From NCBI RefSeq assembly GCF_000316515.1, contig NC_019675.1:930001-994000 (forward strand): DNA of 64,000 nt, written 5' to 3'. This stretch comes from Cyanobium gracile PCC 6307. GTDB taxonomy: Bacteria; Cyanobacteriota; Cyanobacteriia; PCC-6307; Cyanobiaceae. Below, one piece after another: positions 25,605-34,213 of the stretch. Positions within the stretch are counted from its first letter, which is position 1; the number at the start of each line of letters is the position of its first letter. Made by a program: the position numbers and the translations under genes. The notes beneath the pieces are model-generated. The model was not told the origin of the DNA. It saw only the letters and a program-made list of their open reading frames with translations, and did not search any database.

Positions 25605-27602
25605 ATGACAGCACTCGTTGATGTTCAGAACCTCGAAAAGAACTTTCCCCTCAGCGGCGGCGGCAACTACCTGGCCCTCAAGGGGATTGATCTGGAGATC
25701 CGCAAGGGGGAGTTCATCTCCCTGATCGGCCACTCCGGCTGCGGCAAGTCCACCCTGCTCAACATGATCGCCGGGCTGGATCTGCCCACCGGCGGCACCG
25801 TGCTTCTCGAGGGGGAGACGGTGAAGCGTCCGGGACCCGACAAGATGGTTGTGTTCCAGAACTACTCCCTGCTGCCTTGGCTCACCGTTCGCCAGAACAT
25901 CGCCCTGGCGATCGAGGAGGTGATGCCCGACCTGGGCAAGCCGGAGCAGGACGCCCTGATCGACGAGCACATGGAGATGGTGGGACTGACCCAGGCCGCC
26001 ACCAAGCTCCCCGGCCAGCTCTCCGGGGGCATGCGCCAGCGGGTGTCGATCGCCCGGGCCCTGGCGATCAAGCCCAAGCTGCTGCTGCTGGATGAACCCT
26101 TCGGCGCCCTCGATGCGCTGACGCGGGGGAATCTGCAGGAGAAGCTGATGCAGATCTGCAACGAACACGAGCTCACCGCGGTGATGGTCACCCACGACGT
26201 GGACGAAGCGGTGCTTCTCTCCGACCGGATCGTGATGCTGACCAACGGGCCCGGCTCGAAGATCGGCGGCATCCTCGAGGTGGACATCCCCCGGCCCCGC
26301 CAGCGGCTCACGGTTGTGCACCACCCCAGCTACTACAGCCTGCGCTCGGAGATCATCTACTTCCTCAACCGCCAGAAGCGGGTGAAGCAGTGGCAGGCCC
26401 GGCCCCACAAGGTGCTGGCCCGCCATGGCCTGGAGAAGGTGAATCTCGACCTGGGCTTCATCCCCCTGGCGGCCTGTGCGCCACTGGCGATGGCCGAGGC
26501 CAAGGGCTTCTTCGCCAAACACGGTCTCGACGACGTGCACCTGGTGCGGGAGACCAGCTGGCGGGGGGTGGTCGACGGTCTGGTCGACAATACCCTCGAC
26601 GCGGCGATGATGCCCTCGGGCATGCCCACCTGGATGACGGCCGGCGGCCACGGCGATGATCCGCTGCCGATCGTGACCTCCCTCACCATCAGCCGCAACG
26701 GCAACGAGGTGACCCTCGCCAAGCGACTGGCGGAACAGGGCGTCAGCACGGTGGAGGACTACCGGGCCTGGCTGGGCAGCCACGAACGGGAGCCCCATCG
26801 GATCGGCATCGTCCACCCTGCCTCGATGCACAACCTGCTGCTGCGCTACTGGCTGGCGGCCAACGGCATCGACCCCGACAAGGACGTGCACCTGCAGACC
26901 CTGCCGCCGGCCCAGATGCTCGCCGACCTCAAGGACGGCTCCATCGACGGCTACTGCATCGGCGAACCCTGGAACTTCCGGGCCGCCAGCAGCGGTCATG
27001 GGGTGCCGATCGTGGGGGATCTGGAGATCTGGTCGGGCCATCCCGGCAAGGTGCTCGGCGTCCGCGAGGACTGGGCCCTGGCCTATCCCAACACCCACAT
27101 CGCCCTCACCAAGGCCCTGCTGGAGGCCTGCCGCTACTGCGCCGATCCCGCCCACTGGCCGGAGATGAGCGACCTGCTCAGCGACCGCCGCTACCTGGGG
27201 ATCAAGGCGGACCTGATCCGCTTCAGCGGCCAGCCCGGCGAAAGCGACCCCTTCGCCCCCCACGGTGAGCCCCACCACCTGTTCTTCGGCGCGGGCCTCA
27301 ACCGTCCCAGCCGCACCGAGCACCTCTGGATCCTCACCCAGCTGGCCCGCTGGGCCGAGATCCCGTTTCCGCGCAACTACGTGGAGATCCTGGAGCGGAT
27401 CTGCGCCGTCGGCGTCTTCAGCACGGCGGCCCGCGAGCTGGGCATGGACGACGTCAGCTACCAGCGCCAAGGCATCGAACTGTTCGACGGCCGCGCCTTC
27501 AACCCCGAGGACCCGATCGGTTACCTCAACGACGTGTCCCTGCACCGTGACTTCAGCATCGCCGAAATCCCCATCGGCCAGCCCCGTGCCATCAGCGTCT
27601 GA
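25605..27602 (+). CDS. nrtC: Nitrate ABC transporter ATPase fused to an NrtA-like regulatory domain
   Basis: 665 residues, the usual length for NrtC. Residues 1 to about 255 are an ABC ATPase: Walker A GHSGCGKST, signature LSGGMRQR, Walker B LLLLDEPFGALD and the switch His in VTHDVDEA. A linker of about 25 residues leads to an NrtA-like domain (LDLGFIPLAACAPLAMAEAK, then GIDPDKDVHLQTLPP and GYCIGEPWNF). In the family this domain binds nitrate in the cytosol and mediates ammonium/nitrate inhibition of the transporter. Confidence 0.95.
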   Translation: MTALVDVQNLEKNFPLSGGGNYLALKGIDLEIRKGEFISLIGHSGCGKSTLLNMIAGLDLPTGGTVLLEGETVKRPGPDKMVVFQNYSLLPWLTVRQNIALAIEEVMPDLGKPEQDALIDEHMEMVGLTQAATKLPGQLSGGMRQRVSIARALAIKPKLLLLDEPFGALDALTRGNLQEKLMQICNEHELTAVMVTHDVDEAVLLSDRIVMLTNGPGSKIGGILEVDIPRPRQRLTVVHHPSYYSLRSEIIYFLNRQKRVKQWQARPHKVLARHGLEKVNLDLGFIPLAACAPLAMAEAKGFFAKHGLDDVHLVRETSWRGVVDGLVDNTLDAAMMPSGMPTWMTAGGHGDDPLPIVTSLTISRNGNEVTLAKRLAEQGVSTVEDYRAWLGSHEREPHRIGIVHPASMHNLLLRYWLAANGIDPDKDVHLQTLPPAQMLADLKDGSIDGYCIGEPWNFRAASSGHGVPIVGDLEIWSGHPGKVLGVREDWALAYPNTHIALTKALLEACRYCADPAHWPEMSDLLSDRRYLGIKADLIRFSGQPGESDPFAPHGEPHHLFFGAGLNRPSRTEHLWILTQLARWAEIPFPRNYVEILERICAVGVFSTAARELGMDDVSYQRQGIELFDGRAFNPEDPIGYLNDVSLHRDFSIAEIPIGQPRAISV

Positions 27603-27627
27603 GTCCCCATCCGTACCCCCTCCCCCC

Positions 27628-28434
27628 ATGATCACCACCGCCACCCAACCCCTGCTGCGGTTCGACGCGCTGGGCAAGGTCTATCCCACCCCCACCGGCC
27701 CCTATCCGGTGCTGGAGAACGTCAACCTGCAGGTCGAGCAGGGTGAGTTCATCTGTGTCATCGGCCATTCCGGCTGCGGCAAATCCACCCTGCTGAACAT
27801 GGTGTCGGGCTTTTCGACACCCACTGCCGGCCAGGTGCTGCTCAACGGCCGGCCGATCGAAAAGCCCGGCCCCGATCGGATGGTGGTCTTCCAGGGTTAC
27901 GCCCTGCTGCCCTGGATGACGGCCTACGAGAACGTCTACCTGGCCATCGACGAGGTGAAACCGGACCTCTCCAGCCGCGAGAAGCGGGAGATCGCCGTGG
28001 AGCACCTGGCGATGGTGGGCCTCGAGAAGGCCATGGAGAAGCGCATTCCCCAGCTCTCCGGTGGCATGAAGCAGCGGGTGGCCATCGCCCGGGCCCTGGC
28101 CATCCGCCCCGAGGTGCTGATCCTCGATGAACCCTTCGGGGCCCTTGATGCGATCACCAAGGAGGAGCTGCAGGAGGAGCTGCTGCAGATCTGGAACACC
28201 CAGAAATGCACCGTGCTGATGATCACCCACGACATCGACGAGGCCCTCTTCCTGGCCGATCGGCTGGTGATGATGACCAACGGTCCGGCCGCCTCGATCG
28301 GCGAGGTGATGCCCATCGACTTCCCCCGGCCGCGCAACCGGGAGGACATCATGGAGGATCCGAAGTACTACGAGCTGCGCAACACCGCCCTCGACTTCCT
28401 CTACAACCGCTTCGCCCACGACGACGTGGAATGA
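27628..28434 (+). CDS. nrtD: Nitrate ABC transporter ATPase
   Basis: 268 residues, a plain ABC ATPase: Walker A GHSGCGKST, LSGGMKQR, LILDEPFGALD and ITHDIDEAL. It pairs with NrtC to energise uptake. ATG 27628 is taken because the family starts with a short lead before RFDALGKVYP; the frame is open further upstream over nrtC but without similarity. The gap to nrtC is 25 bp. Confidence 0.94.
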   Translation: MITTATQPLLRFDALGKVYPTPTGPYPVLENVNLQVEQGEFICVIGHSGCGKSTLLNMVSGFSTPTAGQVLLNGRPIEKPGPDRMVVFQGYALLPWMTAYENVYLAIDEVKPDLSSREKREIAVEHLAMVGLEKAMEKRIPQLSGGMKQRVAIARALAIRPEVLILDEPFGALDAITKEELQEELLQIWNTQKCTVLMITHDIDEALFLADRLVMMTNGPAASIGEVMPIDFPRPRNREDIMEDPKYYELRNTALDFLYNRFAHDDVE

Positions 28435-28466
28435 GGCCCGACGGGCAGGCCGGGGCTGTTTGTTTC
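28435..28466 (+). terminator. Possible nrt operon terminator
   Basis: Directly after the nrtD stop, GGCC and GCCC/GGGC inverted repeats can pair, followed by the T-rich TGTTTGTTT (28457-28465). The stem is short and imperfect, so this is tentative. Confidence 0.35.
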
Positions 28467-28501
28467 TGCCAGGATGCGGCCCCAACAGCGGAGTTGCTCT
28501 C

Positions 28502-30040
28502 TTGAAGCGGACATCTGCGTCCCTGGCTGGGCTAGGCCTGGCCCTGGTCGCGGCCCTGACCGCTGCTGCGCCGGCCCGGGCCCTCGAGACGATCGAGCTG
28601 AAACTGCCCCTGGTCGAGACCACGTTCTCGATCCGGCTGGCGGAACTGAGCGATCCCAGGGCCCTGTTGGCGGGCAACAGCGACCTGGCCGAGCTTGACC
28701 AGGCCACCCGGGGCGCCATCGGCCGCTCCCTGGTGGATCTGTTCAACGCCCCCCTGCCCCTGCAGGTCCTGGATGTGGCCCGCCAGGTGGTCCCCTCCCC
28801 CCTGGCCCAGCAGGCCCTGCTGCTGCTCTCCTCCCTCGGGGGGGTCGACGGTCTGCCGGCCGACATTTCCAGCGACACGGTGCTGAAGGTCCTGGACCGG
28901 GCCGCCGGCCGCGGGCCCCTGACGATGCTGGGGGTGCTCCAGGCCGTGCCGGGCCGGACCGCCAGCGTGGATGTGGGCAAGGGCCTGTTCCTGCTGCAGC
29001 GGATGAACGCCCAGCTGCTGTCAGCCAACCGTCTGCTGGAGGGGGAGCCGCCAGAGACGCCGGCCCCCTCCCTGCGGGATCCGGGCCCCCTGCCGGTGCA
29101 GCGCGACACCCTGACCCTGCCGGTGGCCTACCGACCCCAGCCCCTGGAGGTGGTGGTCATCCGCCCGACCCAGCAGCCCTCCGGCCGGTTGGTGGCCATC
29201 TCCCATGGCCTCTGGGACGGGCCCGAGAGCTTCGAAGGCTGGGCACGGCATCTGGCCAGCCACGGCTACACGGTGCTGCTGCCACGCCACCCCGGCAGTG
29301 ACCGGACCCAGCAGCAGGCCATGCTCTCCGGCAAGGTGCCGCCGCCCGGTGCGGCGGAGCTGCGCCTGCGCCCCCTCGACATCTCCGCCCTGATCGATGC
29401 GGCGGCCGCCGGGACGCTGGGGCTTCCAAGCGGGCTGAACACCGCTTCGGTGGTGGTGCTGGGCCAGTCCTGGGGCGCCACCACGGCCCTGCAGCTGGCG
29501 GGCGCCCGACCCACCGCCCAGCAGCTGCAGAAACGCTGCAACGATCTGCAGGATCCGCAGCGCAACCTGAGCTGGGTGCTGCAGTGCAGCTTCCTGGGGG
29601 GGACCGACAAGGCGGCCCTCACCGACCCGCGGGTGAAGGCGGCCGTGGCGGTGAGTCCGCCGATGTCGCTCCTGTTCGAAACCGGAGCCACCCCTGTCTT
29701 CGCAGGCCGGGTGCTGGTGGTGAGCGGCAGCCGCGACTGGGTGGTGCCCCCTGGTCCCGAAGCCATCGCTCCGATGGCCCGGGTCGCACGCCTGGGGAAG
29801 GCCGGCCACCGGCTCGTTCTGGCGGGTGGCGGCGATCACTTCAACATGGGCTCCCCCTATGACCAGGGCGGCGGACCCCTGCGGGGACTGCTCCTGGCCT
29901 GGGTGAACGGAGCCTTCGCCGCCGGTCCGGCCGTCGCCCCCGGGCCGGGCGCCTCGGCCCTGCTGCCCCCGGGTGGCTGGGGGGATGGGAGCCTCTCCCT
30001 GATCGAAGTGACGGACCGGCTGACGAGTTGGAACCCCTGA
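28502..30040 (+). CDS. Secreted alpha/beta hydrolase with N-terminal DUF1400 domain
   Basis: 512 residues from the TTG at 28502, chosen because GGAG lies 8 nt upstream and the next residues (LKRTSASLAGLGLALVAALT) form a signal peptide. The DUF1400 domain, typical of cyanobacteria, occupies roughly residues 30-170 (LVETTFSIRLAELSDP, MNAQLL). The C-terminal hydrolase has the oxyanion strand LVAISHGLWDGPESF, the nucleophile elbow GQSWG (Ser near residue 322) and a late His in GGGDHFNMG. A periplasmic esterase or lipase-like enzyme of unknown substrate. A DUF1400-only gene follows. Confidence 0.85.
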   Translation: MKRTSASLAGLGLALVAALTAAAPARALETIELKLPLVETTFSIRLAELSDPRALLAGNSDLAELDQATRGAIGRSLVDLFNAPLPLQVLDVARQVVPSPLAQQALLLLSSLGGVDGLPADISSDTVLKVLDRAAGRGPLTMLGVLQAVPGRTASVDVGKGLFLLQRMNAQLLSANRLLEGEPPETPAPSLRDPGPLPVQRDTLTLPVAYRPQPLEVVVIRPTQQPSGRLVAISHGLWDGPESFEGWARHLASHGYTVLLPRHPGSDRTQQQAMLSGKVPPPGAAELRLRPLDISALIDAAAAGTLGLPSGLNTASVVVLGQSWGATTALQLAGARPTAQQLQKRCNDLQDPQRNLSWVLQCSFLGGTDKAALTDPRVKAAVAVSPPMSLLFETGATPVFAGRVLVVSGSRDWVVPPGPEAIAPMARVARLGKAGHRLVLAGGGDHFNMGSPYDQGGGPLRGLLLAWVNGAFAAGPAVAPGPGASALLPPGGWGDGSLSLIEVTDRLTSWNP

Positions 30041-30104
30041 GGCGCCGGCGCCCGCCGTCTGACCCACACTTGATTCGGCGCCCCTGGATCCGGCCACCCG
30101 ATCA

Positions 30105-30710
30105 ATGCTCCCCCTGTCTTCCCTCCCGTCAACAACCCGCGTCTGGGGCGGCGCCGGGCTGGCCATGCTTCTGATCCTGGCCGGGCCGGCGGCCAGGGCG
30201 GCCGAGCAGGTGGTCTTCGTCAGTGGGGCGTTTCGCCGCTCGATCCCCGTCGCCGACCTGGAACGGCTGGCCCGGACCGGTGAGGCCGTGGGCCTGCTGG
30301 GGGATGCCCTGCGGCTGGGCGGCAAGGACCCCGCCGAGGTCGGCAAGCTGCTGAACCACCGGGTGACGCTGCCGCTGGTGCAGACCACCCGGCTGTTGAG
30401 CACCCGCTTCGGCGAGAACGCCCTGGAACGGCTCTCCGGCATCCTCTATCCCCTCAAGGCGCCGCCGGTGGGCATGGTGGCCCTGCGTTCGGCCACGATC
30501 CTGGGGATCGAGGCCGGCTCGGGAACGCTGTCGGCGGTGGGATTCCTGCGGGCCTACCCCAACGAGGAGGTGGCCATCAACCTGCCGGCCCTGCAGTCGG
30601 CCCTGGCGGGGTTGAGCGGCATGGGCCACGTGGTGAAGGAGTTTCTCGAATCCGACCTCGGCTCCAACCTGGAGCGGGTGCAGGAGCCCGGTTCGCCGGC
30701 CCCCCCCTGA
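30105..30710 (+). CDS. DUF1400-domain secreted protein
   Basis: 201 residues. Signal peptide to about residue 33 (LAMLLILAGPAARAA), then a single DUF1400 domain (FVSGAFRRSIPVADLERLAR, then STRFGENALERLSGILYP). There is no hydrolase domain, so it corresponds to the N-terminal half of the preceding gene product. The two genes look like domain duplicates and may work together; the role is unknown. Confidence 0.75.
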   Translation: MLPLSSLPSTTRVWGGAGLAMLLILAGPAARAAEQVVFVSGAFRRSIPVADLERLARTGEAVGLLGDALRLGGKDPAEVGKLLNHRVTLPLVQTTRLLSTRFGENALERLSGILYPLKAPPVGMVALRSATILGIEAGSGTLSAVGFLRAYPNEEVAINLPALQSALAGLSGMGHVVKEFLESDLGSNLERVQEPGSPAPP

Positions 30711-30712
30711 CG

Positions 30713-30737
30713 CCGGCCTTCCGGGCCCGGTGGCCGG
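30713..30737. terminator. Strong GC hairpin between convergent genes
   Basis: CCGGCC (30713-30718) pairs with GGCCGG (30732-30737), and the loop itself contains the self-complementary CCGGGCCCGG (30721-30730). It sits in the 30-bp gap between two convergent stops. No U tract on either strand. Confidence 0.45.
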
Positions 30738-30740
30738 AAC

Positions 30741-31370
30741 TCAGGCCGCCAGCGCCATCAGGTCCAGCAGGGCCTCGGACTCCGGCACGGCCAGCCGCTT
30801 GAGGATCGCCACCAAGGCCACCAGCTGGGGGCCCTCAAGGTGGAACAGCCCCGGCTCGGCGCTGGCCTGCCAGCCGCGGGCCTCGAGCACCGCGTGGATG
30901 GCGGCGCGGATGGCCAGGGCCTGGGACTCACCGGCGACGGGCAGCACCTGGATCGTTTCCTGGGCCCCCCCGGGGCCGGCGGGGCTGTCCCTGATCTCCA
31001 GGCGGAACCAGCGCAGACCATCCGGCATCGACTGGGCCGTGAGGTGCAGCTTGCAGCGGCAGGCGCTGAGGCCACGGTCGACCGCCCGGCCCAGCTGCAG
31101 GGCCAGATCGCCGTCCGCCTGGCCATCGAGGCCGAGCTCGGCATGGAAGGCGGCCTCGCGATCCTGCTGCTGGGCCTCGGTGGCTTCCCGCCGTCCTCGG
31201 TCCGCCTCCGCCCGGAGGTGCTCCTGCCAGGCGTGGGCCACGAACACCGGCAGCAGGCTGAGGTCGTTGGCCTGGAAGGCCCGCGAGAGGTTCTCCGGGA
31301 GGGTCGCCGCGCTGCCGTCCTCCGCCCTCAGGAGCAGCCAGTCCTGGAGGGCCGTTGCTGACTCAGCCAT
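30741..31370 (-). CDS. Hypothetical protein
   Basis: 209 residues, not recognised. It is soluble and has no signal peptide. An N-terminal helical part contains an acidic, Gln-rich coiled segment (REATEAQQQDREAAFHAELG); the middle contains two nearby cysteines (LSACRCKLHL). The C-terminal half looks like an alpha/beta fold ending LEGPQLVALVAILKRLAVPE. ATG 31370 is used rather than an upstream in-frame ATG at 31382. It follows the next minus-strand gene by 16 bp and is probably co-transcribed with it. Confidence 0.6.
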   Translation of the reverse strand: MAESATALQDWLLLRAEDGSAATLPENLSRAFQANDLSLLPVFVAHAWQEHLRAEADRGRREATEAQQQDREAAFHAELGLDGQADGDLALQLGRAVDRGLSACRCKLHLTAQSMPDGLRWFRLEIRDSPAGPGGAQETIQVLPVAGESQALAIRAAIHAVLEARGWQASAEPGLFHLEGPQLVALVAILKRLAVPESEALLDLMALAA

Positions 31371-31386
31371 AGTTCCAACCATTTAT

Positions 31387-31992
31387 TCAATTTTCATTCA
31401 CCCTAGCCTCATTTTCTCCCTCCGTCTCCTCAAGCAGCCACAGGGCGAGGCCGCCGCCACGGCCGCGGGCGGCCAGCCAGAGCGGGCGCTCGGCGGCGAT
31501 CAGGGCGAAGAAGGGTCGGCGCAGCGGATCGGGCTGGGGCAGGGCCCGCTCGATCAGCACCCGCTCGCCCAGCAGCAGCAGCAGGCGCTCGAAGCTGAAC
31601 ACCAGCAGCGGGCGACGGCCCTCCAGTCGGCCCGCGCCCTCAAAGCGAAGCTCCAGGGCACCGATTCGCACGCTGTTGGCCAGCCGCAGATCCCCACCCT
31701 CCGGACCCGTCCCGTCGGCGGACAGCCGCAGCCGGGCCGCCAGCCCCCGCAGCAGGGCGGCGGCCGCCGAGGCAGGCTGCCGGCTCCCCTTGTTCCAGAT
31801 CCGCTCGAGCCGCCAGCAGCCGAGCAGATCCGCGGTGGTCAGGCCACTGCCATCGCGACGGCAGCGCCGTTCGCGGTCGAGCAGCCACGGGGCATCGGGG
31901 ATCACGGCAGCGCCTCTGGAAGCAGCTCTCGACGCTAGGGACCGCTGGGCGACCGGGCCGGGTACCCGGGGCCCGCCCCGCTTCGCAATCAC
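31387..31992 (-). CDS. Conserved-type cyanobacterial hypothetical protein
   Basis: 201 residues, or 172 from the GTG at 31905, which is the better start because the first 29 residues are Arg/Ala-rich and unstructured. The core DLLGCWRLERIWNKGSRQPA, then LRLANSVRIGALELRFEG and LLVFSFERLLLLLGERVLIE, alternates strands in the way of a lipid-binding beta-barrel, perhaps PAP/fibrillin-like. That resemblance is impressionistic and no function is claimed. Confidence 0.6.
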   Translation of the reverse strand: MIAKRGGPRVPGPVAQRSLASRAASRGAAVIPDAPWLLDRERRCRRDGSGLTTADLLGCWRLERIWNKGSRQPASAAAALLRGLAARLRLSADGTGPEGGDLRLANSVRIGALELRFEGAGRLEGRRPLLVFSFERLLLLLGERVLIERALPQPDPLRRPFFALIAAERPLWLAARGRGGGLALWLLEETEGENEARVNEN

Positions 31993-32001
31993 CAGCTGCT
32001 A

Positions 32002-32057
32002 TTGAGAATCGCTTGCAAAAGTGACGGTGGGTCCTCTAGCTTGAGAGCCGTTCGCAA
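32002..32057. promoter_or_regulatory. Two 17-bp palindromic operators before a CRP-type regulator
   Basis: TTGAGAATCGCTTGCAA (32002-32018) and TTGAGAGCCGTTCGCAA (32041-32057) share the dyad TTG-N2-A-N5-T-N2-CAA and match at 13 of 17 positions. Their starts are 39 bp apart, close to four helical turns. They lie 22-77 bp before the regulator start at 32079 and 10-65 bp from the start of the divergent minus-strand gene. The odd 5-bp centre resembles Fur/Zur-type boxes more than CRP sites. The ferritin gene nearby makes metal control plausible. Confidence 0.6.
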
Positions 32058-32078
32058 TAAGGCCTCTCCCTTCGCCCG

Positions 32079-32672
32079 ATGCGTTACCGCTTCCTCCCCG
32101 ACGATCCCGCCAGTGCCGTGCGCATGCCCGCCGGCCAGACGGTCCTGCTCGATCCCACCCCCCGTCCCGGCGGCTCCTGCCTCGAGGTCCTCGACGGCAT
32201 CGCCCGCGTTTACTGCCCCTGTGAGGAGACCGAGGGCATGACCCTGGCCTTCCTCCAATCCGGCGACCAGCTCCGCACCGACCGCCTCTGCAGCGATGGC
32301 GTCTGCGTCGAGGCCCTCACCCCTCTCTGCTTCCGCAGCGATGCCGAGCCCACGGGCGGCCATGGCTTCGATCCGGTCAACGAGTGGACCCTGCAGCTGC
32401 TGCGCATCCGCCACCTCGGCAGCGCCGAGCAGCGGCTCCATGCCCTGCTCTCCCTGCTGGTGCGCCGGCTGGGGCGCCGCTGCGGCCCCTGGTGCGATCT
32501 CCCCTTCCGCCTCACCCATGAGCGCATCGGCGAGCTGATCGGCACCACCCGCGTCACCACCACCCGGCTGATCTCCCGCATCCGCGCCGCCGACCTGCTC
32601 GAGGCCCCCAGCGGCGAGACCGGCCTGCGCCTGGCACCGGCCCTGGTGGATGGCGCCCCCCTGGCGGCCTGA
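32079..32672 (+). CDS. CRP/FNR-family transcription regulator
   Basis: 197 residues, short for the family. The helix-turn-helix is FRLTHERIGELIGTTRVTTT followed by RLISRIRAADLLE. The N-terminal effector barrel is small (VLDGIARVYCPCEETEGMTL) and carries several Cys residues that could sense redox or bind metal; the cAMP phosphate-binding motif is absent. It is followed 6 bp later by a 90-residue gene, with ferritin convergent behind. Confidence 0.85.
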   Translation: MRYRFLPDDPASAVRMPAGQTVLLDPTPRPGGSCLEVLDGIARVYCPCEETEGMTLAFLQSGDQLRTDRLCSDGVCVEALTPLCFRSDAEPTGGHGFDPVNEWTLQLLRIRHLGSAEQRLHALLSLLVRRLGRRCGPWCDLPFRLTHERIGELIGTTRVTTTRLISRIRAADLLEAPSGETGLRLAPALVDGAPLAA

Positions 32673-32678
32673 AACGCG

Positions 32679-32951
32679 ATGGCCACCACGTTCCACACCA
32701 GCGACAGCCTCATCGCCAGCCTCTGCCGCGACATGGCCGCAGTGCGCCAGAGCTGGGAGCGGCTGAAGGGGCAGGGGGCCGCCTGCCGCGACGAACAACT
32801 CCGCCTGCGGCTTGGTCGTGAAACCCGTCGATTGGAGCAGCGCCGCCTGGAACTCCAGCACCAGGCTCGGGCGCTCATGCGCCTGCCCCTGTGCGATCCC
32901 CTCGGGGCCGCCTTCCTGATGGAGCTCACCAGCCGGCCCCTGGCCACCTGA
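32679..32951 (+). CDS. Hypothetical helical protein in the regulator operon
   Basis: 90 residues, not recognised. Almost entirely charged helix: RLRLGRETRRLEQRRLELQH suggests a coiled coil. It starts 6 bp after the CRP-type regulator stop, so the two are translated from one message. It could be a partner or anti-regulator, but there is no direct evidence. Confidence 0.6.
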   Translation: MATTFHTSDSLIASLCRDMAAVRQSWERLKGQGAACRDEQLRLRLGRETRRLEQRRLELQHQARALMRLPLCDPLGAAFLMELTSRPLAT

Positions 32952-32983
32952 ATCCCCTGGGGAGGGACGCCGTTGACCGGGGG

Positions 32984-33565
32984 TCAGACTGGGAGGGCCG
33001 CCGCCGCCTGGGCCGCCGCCAGTTCCCCATCGATCAGCAGCATGGCGGCGGCCTCCTGGCGCCCGAAACGCACCCGGCCGAGCAGATGGGCCGCGCCGTT
33101 CTCGGCGGCGATCTGGCCCTGGATCATCGGATCGAGGAAGACGGTGGTGCGCACATCGCCGGCGCGCTCCGCCATCGAATAGAGGAGCTGCAGAGACGTG
33201 GTGACATCGGCCTCCAGGCGGAAGGCATCCGCCAGGGCCGACTCGGCGTCGCTCCACTGCTGGCAGGGGGCGGGCAGTTCACCGAGGTCCACCGTCTGGC
33301 CGCGGGCGATCAGGTAGTCGGCCAGCAGGCCGGCATGCTGCTGCTCACCGCGGGATTCGGCCATGAGGTGGGCGGCGAATCCGCGCAGTTCCCGCTCAGC
33401 GAACCAGAGGGCCATGGCCCAGTAGGCGGCACTGGCCTTGCGCTCCAGGCCCAGATGGTCCTGCAGACCCTCGAGCAGCCCGGCCTCCATAGGCTGGGCC
33501 ATGGCCCTCCCGGCGGGGCCGGTGGCCACCGCGGTCTTGGGCAGGGAGGAGGTCGAGGAGGTCAT
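32984..33565 (-). CDS. Ferritin-like iron-storage protein
   Basis: 193 residues from ATG 33565. The ferroxidase residues of bacterial non-heme ferritin are visible: the Glu of LGLERKASAAYWAMALWF and the ExxH of ESRGEQQHAGLLADYL, with a second Glu in LEADVTTSLQ. It oxidises Fe2+ and stores Fe3+ in a 24-mer shell. It is convergent with the CRP-type regulator pair. The in-frame upstream extension to 33607 is not family-like. Confidence 0.88.
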   Translation of the reverse strand: MTSSTSSLPKTAVATGPAGRAMAQPMEAGLLEGLQDHLGLERKASAAYWAMALWFAERELRGFAAHLMAESRGEQQHAGLLADYLIARGQTVDLGELPAPCQQWSDAESALADAFRLEADVTTSLQLLYSMAERAGDVRTTVFLDPMIQGQIAAENGAAHLLGRVRFGRQEAAAMLLIDGELAAAQAAAALPV

Positions 33566-33709
33566 CACGAGCGGCCTGGGGGGAAAGGACCCATTCACCG
33601 TTGGCACAATTTACGGAGCCTGGCAACGAAGCGAGCCATCACAAACCGACCCATCCCGCGCGCGGCGTGGGAGGAAACGCCCAGACTCAGGAAGCCCTGG
33701 ACCGTTCCC

Positions 33710-34213
33710 ATGGCCGGTGCCGTCGACCACGCCCTGCGCCTGCGCAGCCTCTGGATCGCCTGGCTGCTGGCGATGCTGTTCCATGTGGAGCTGGGCCTGA
33801 TGCCCCTGTTTCACGGGATCTCCCCGGAGATCCACGGCCATGTGGAGGACGCCCAGCTCCCGTTGCTGTTCGGGGCCATGCTGGCTTACTTCCTGGTGCC
33901 CCTGGCGGCGGTTGTGCTGATCGCCTACGCCGCCAGTGATCCGGGCCAGCCGCGCCGCTGGCGCCACTGGCGGGCCGGCCATTTCTGGCTGAGCGTTGCT
34001 TACACCCTCACCAACCTCCCCCACCTGGCCGCCGACATCCTGGTGCCGGACGCCCGGGCCGACCAGATCGTGCTGATGGTGGTGATGGTGCTGATCGGCC
34101 TGCTCACCAACCGCGAGGCCTGGCTCTGGTGGCGTGATCAACGTAGGCCGATGTCCCCCAGCAAGCAGGCCACGTGGGCGGCGCTGGCCGACGCCAGGCC
34201 CTCAAGGTCGTAG
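33710..34213 (+). CDS. Hypothetical integral membrane protein
   Basis: 167 residues with four hydrophobic helices (IAWLLAMLFHVELGLMPLFH, FGAMLAYFLVPLAAVVLIAY, FWLSVAYTLTNLPHLAADIL, IVLMVVMVLIGLLTN). Several membrane histidines (FHVELG, LFHGIS, NLPHL) are noticeable and may bind metal or heme. Not recognised by family. The final 76 bp overlap the convergent deacetylase-family gene. Confidence 0.65.
   Translation: MAGAVDHALRLRSLWIAWLLAMLFHVELGLMPLFHGISPEIHGHVEDAQLPLLFGAMLAYFLVPLAAVVLIAYAASDPGQPRRWRHWRAGHFWLSVAYTLTNLPHLAADILVPDARADQIVLMVVMVLIGLLTNREAWLWWRDQRRPMSPSKQATWAALADARPSRS

Noticed and set aside
25338-27677. Open frame of 779 codons opposite nrtC
   Set aside because: Low-complexity product without motifs; the plus strand encodes a full NrtC.
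23225-28434. Bicarbonate transporter cmpABCD instead of nitrate nrtABCD
   Set aside because: The two are hard to separate by eye, but a perfect NtcA box and a nitrogen-type regulator stand upstream and no CmpR-like gene is seen; nitrate is kept with some reserve.
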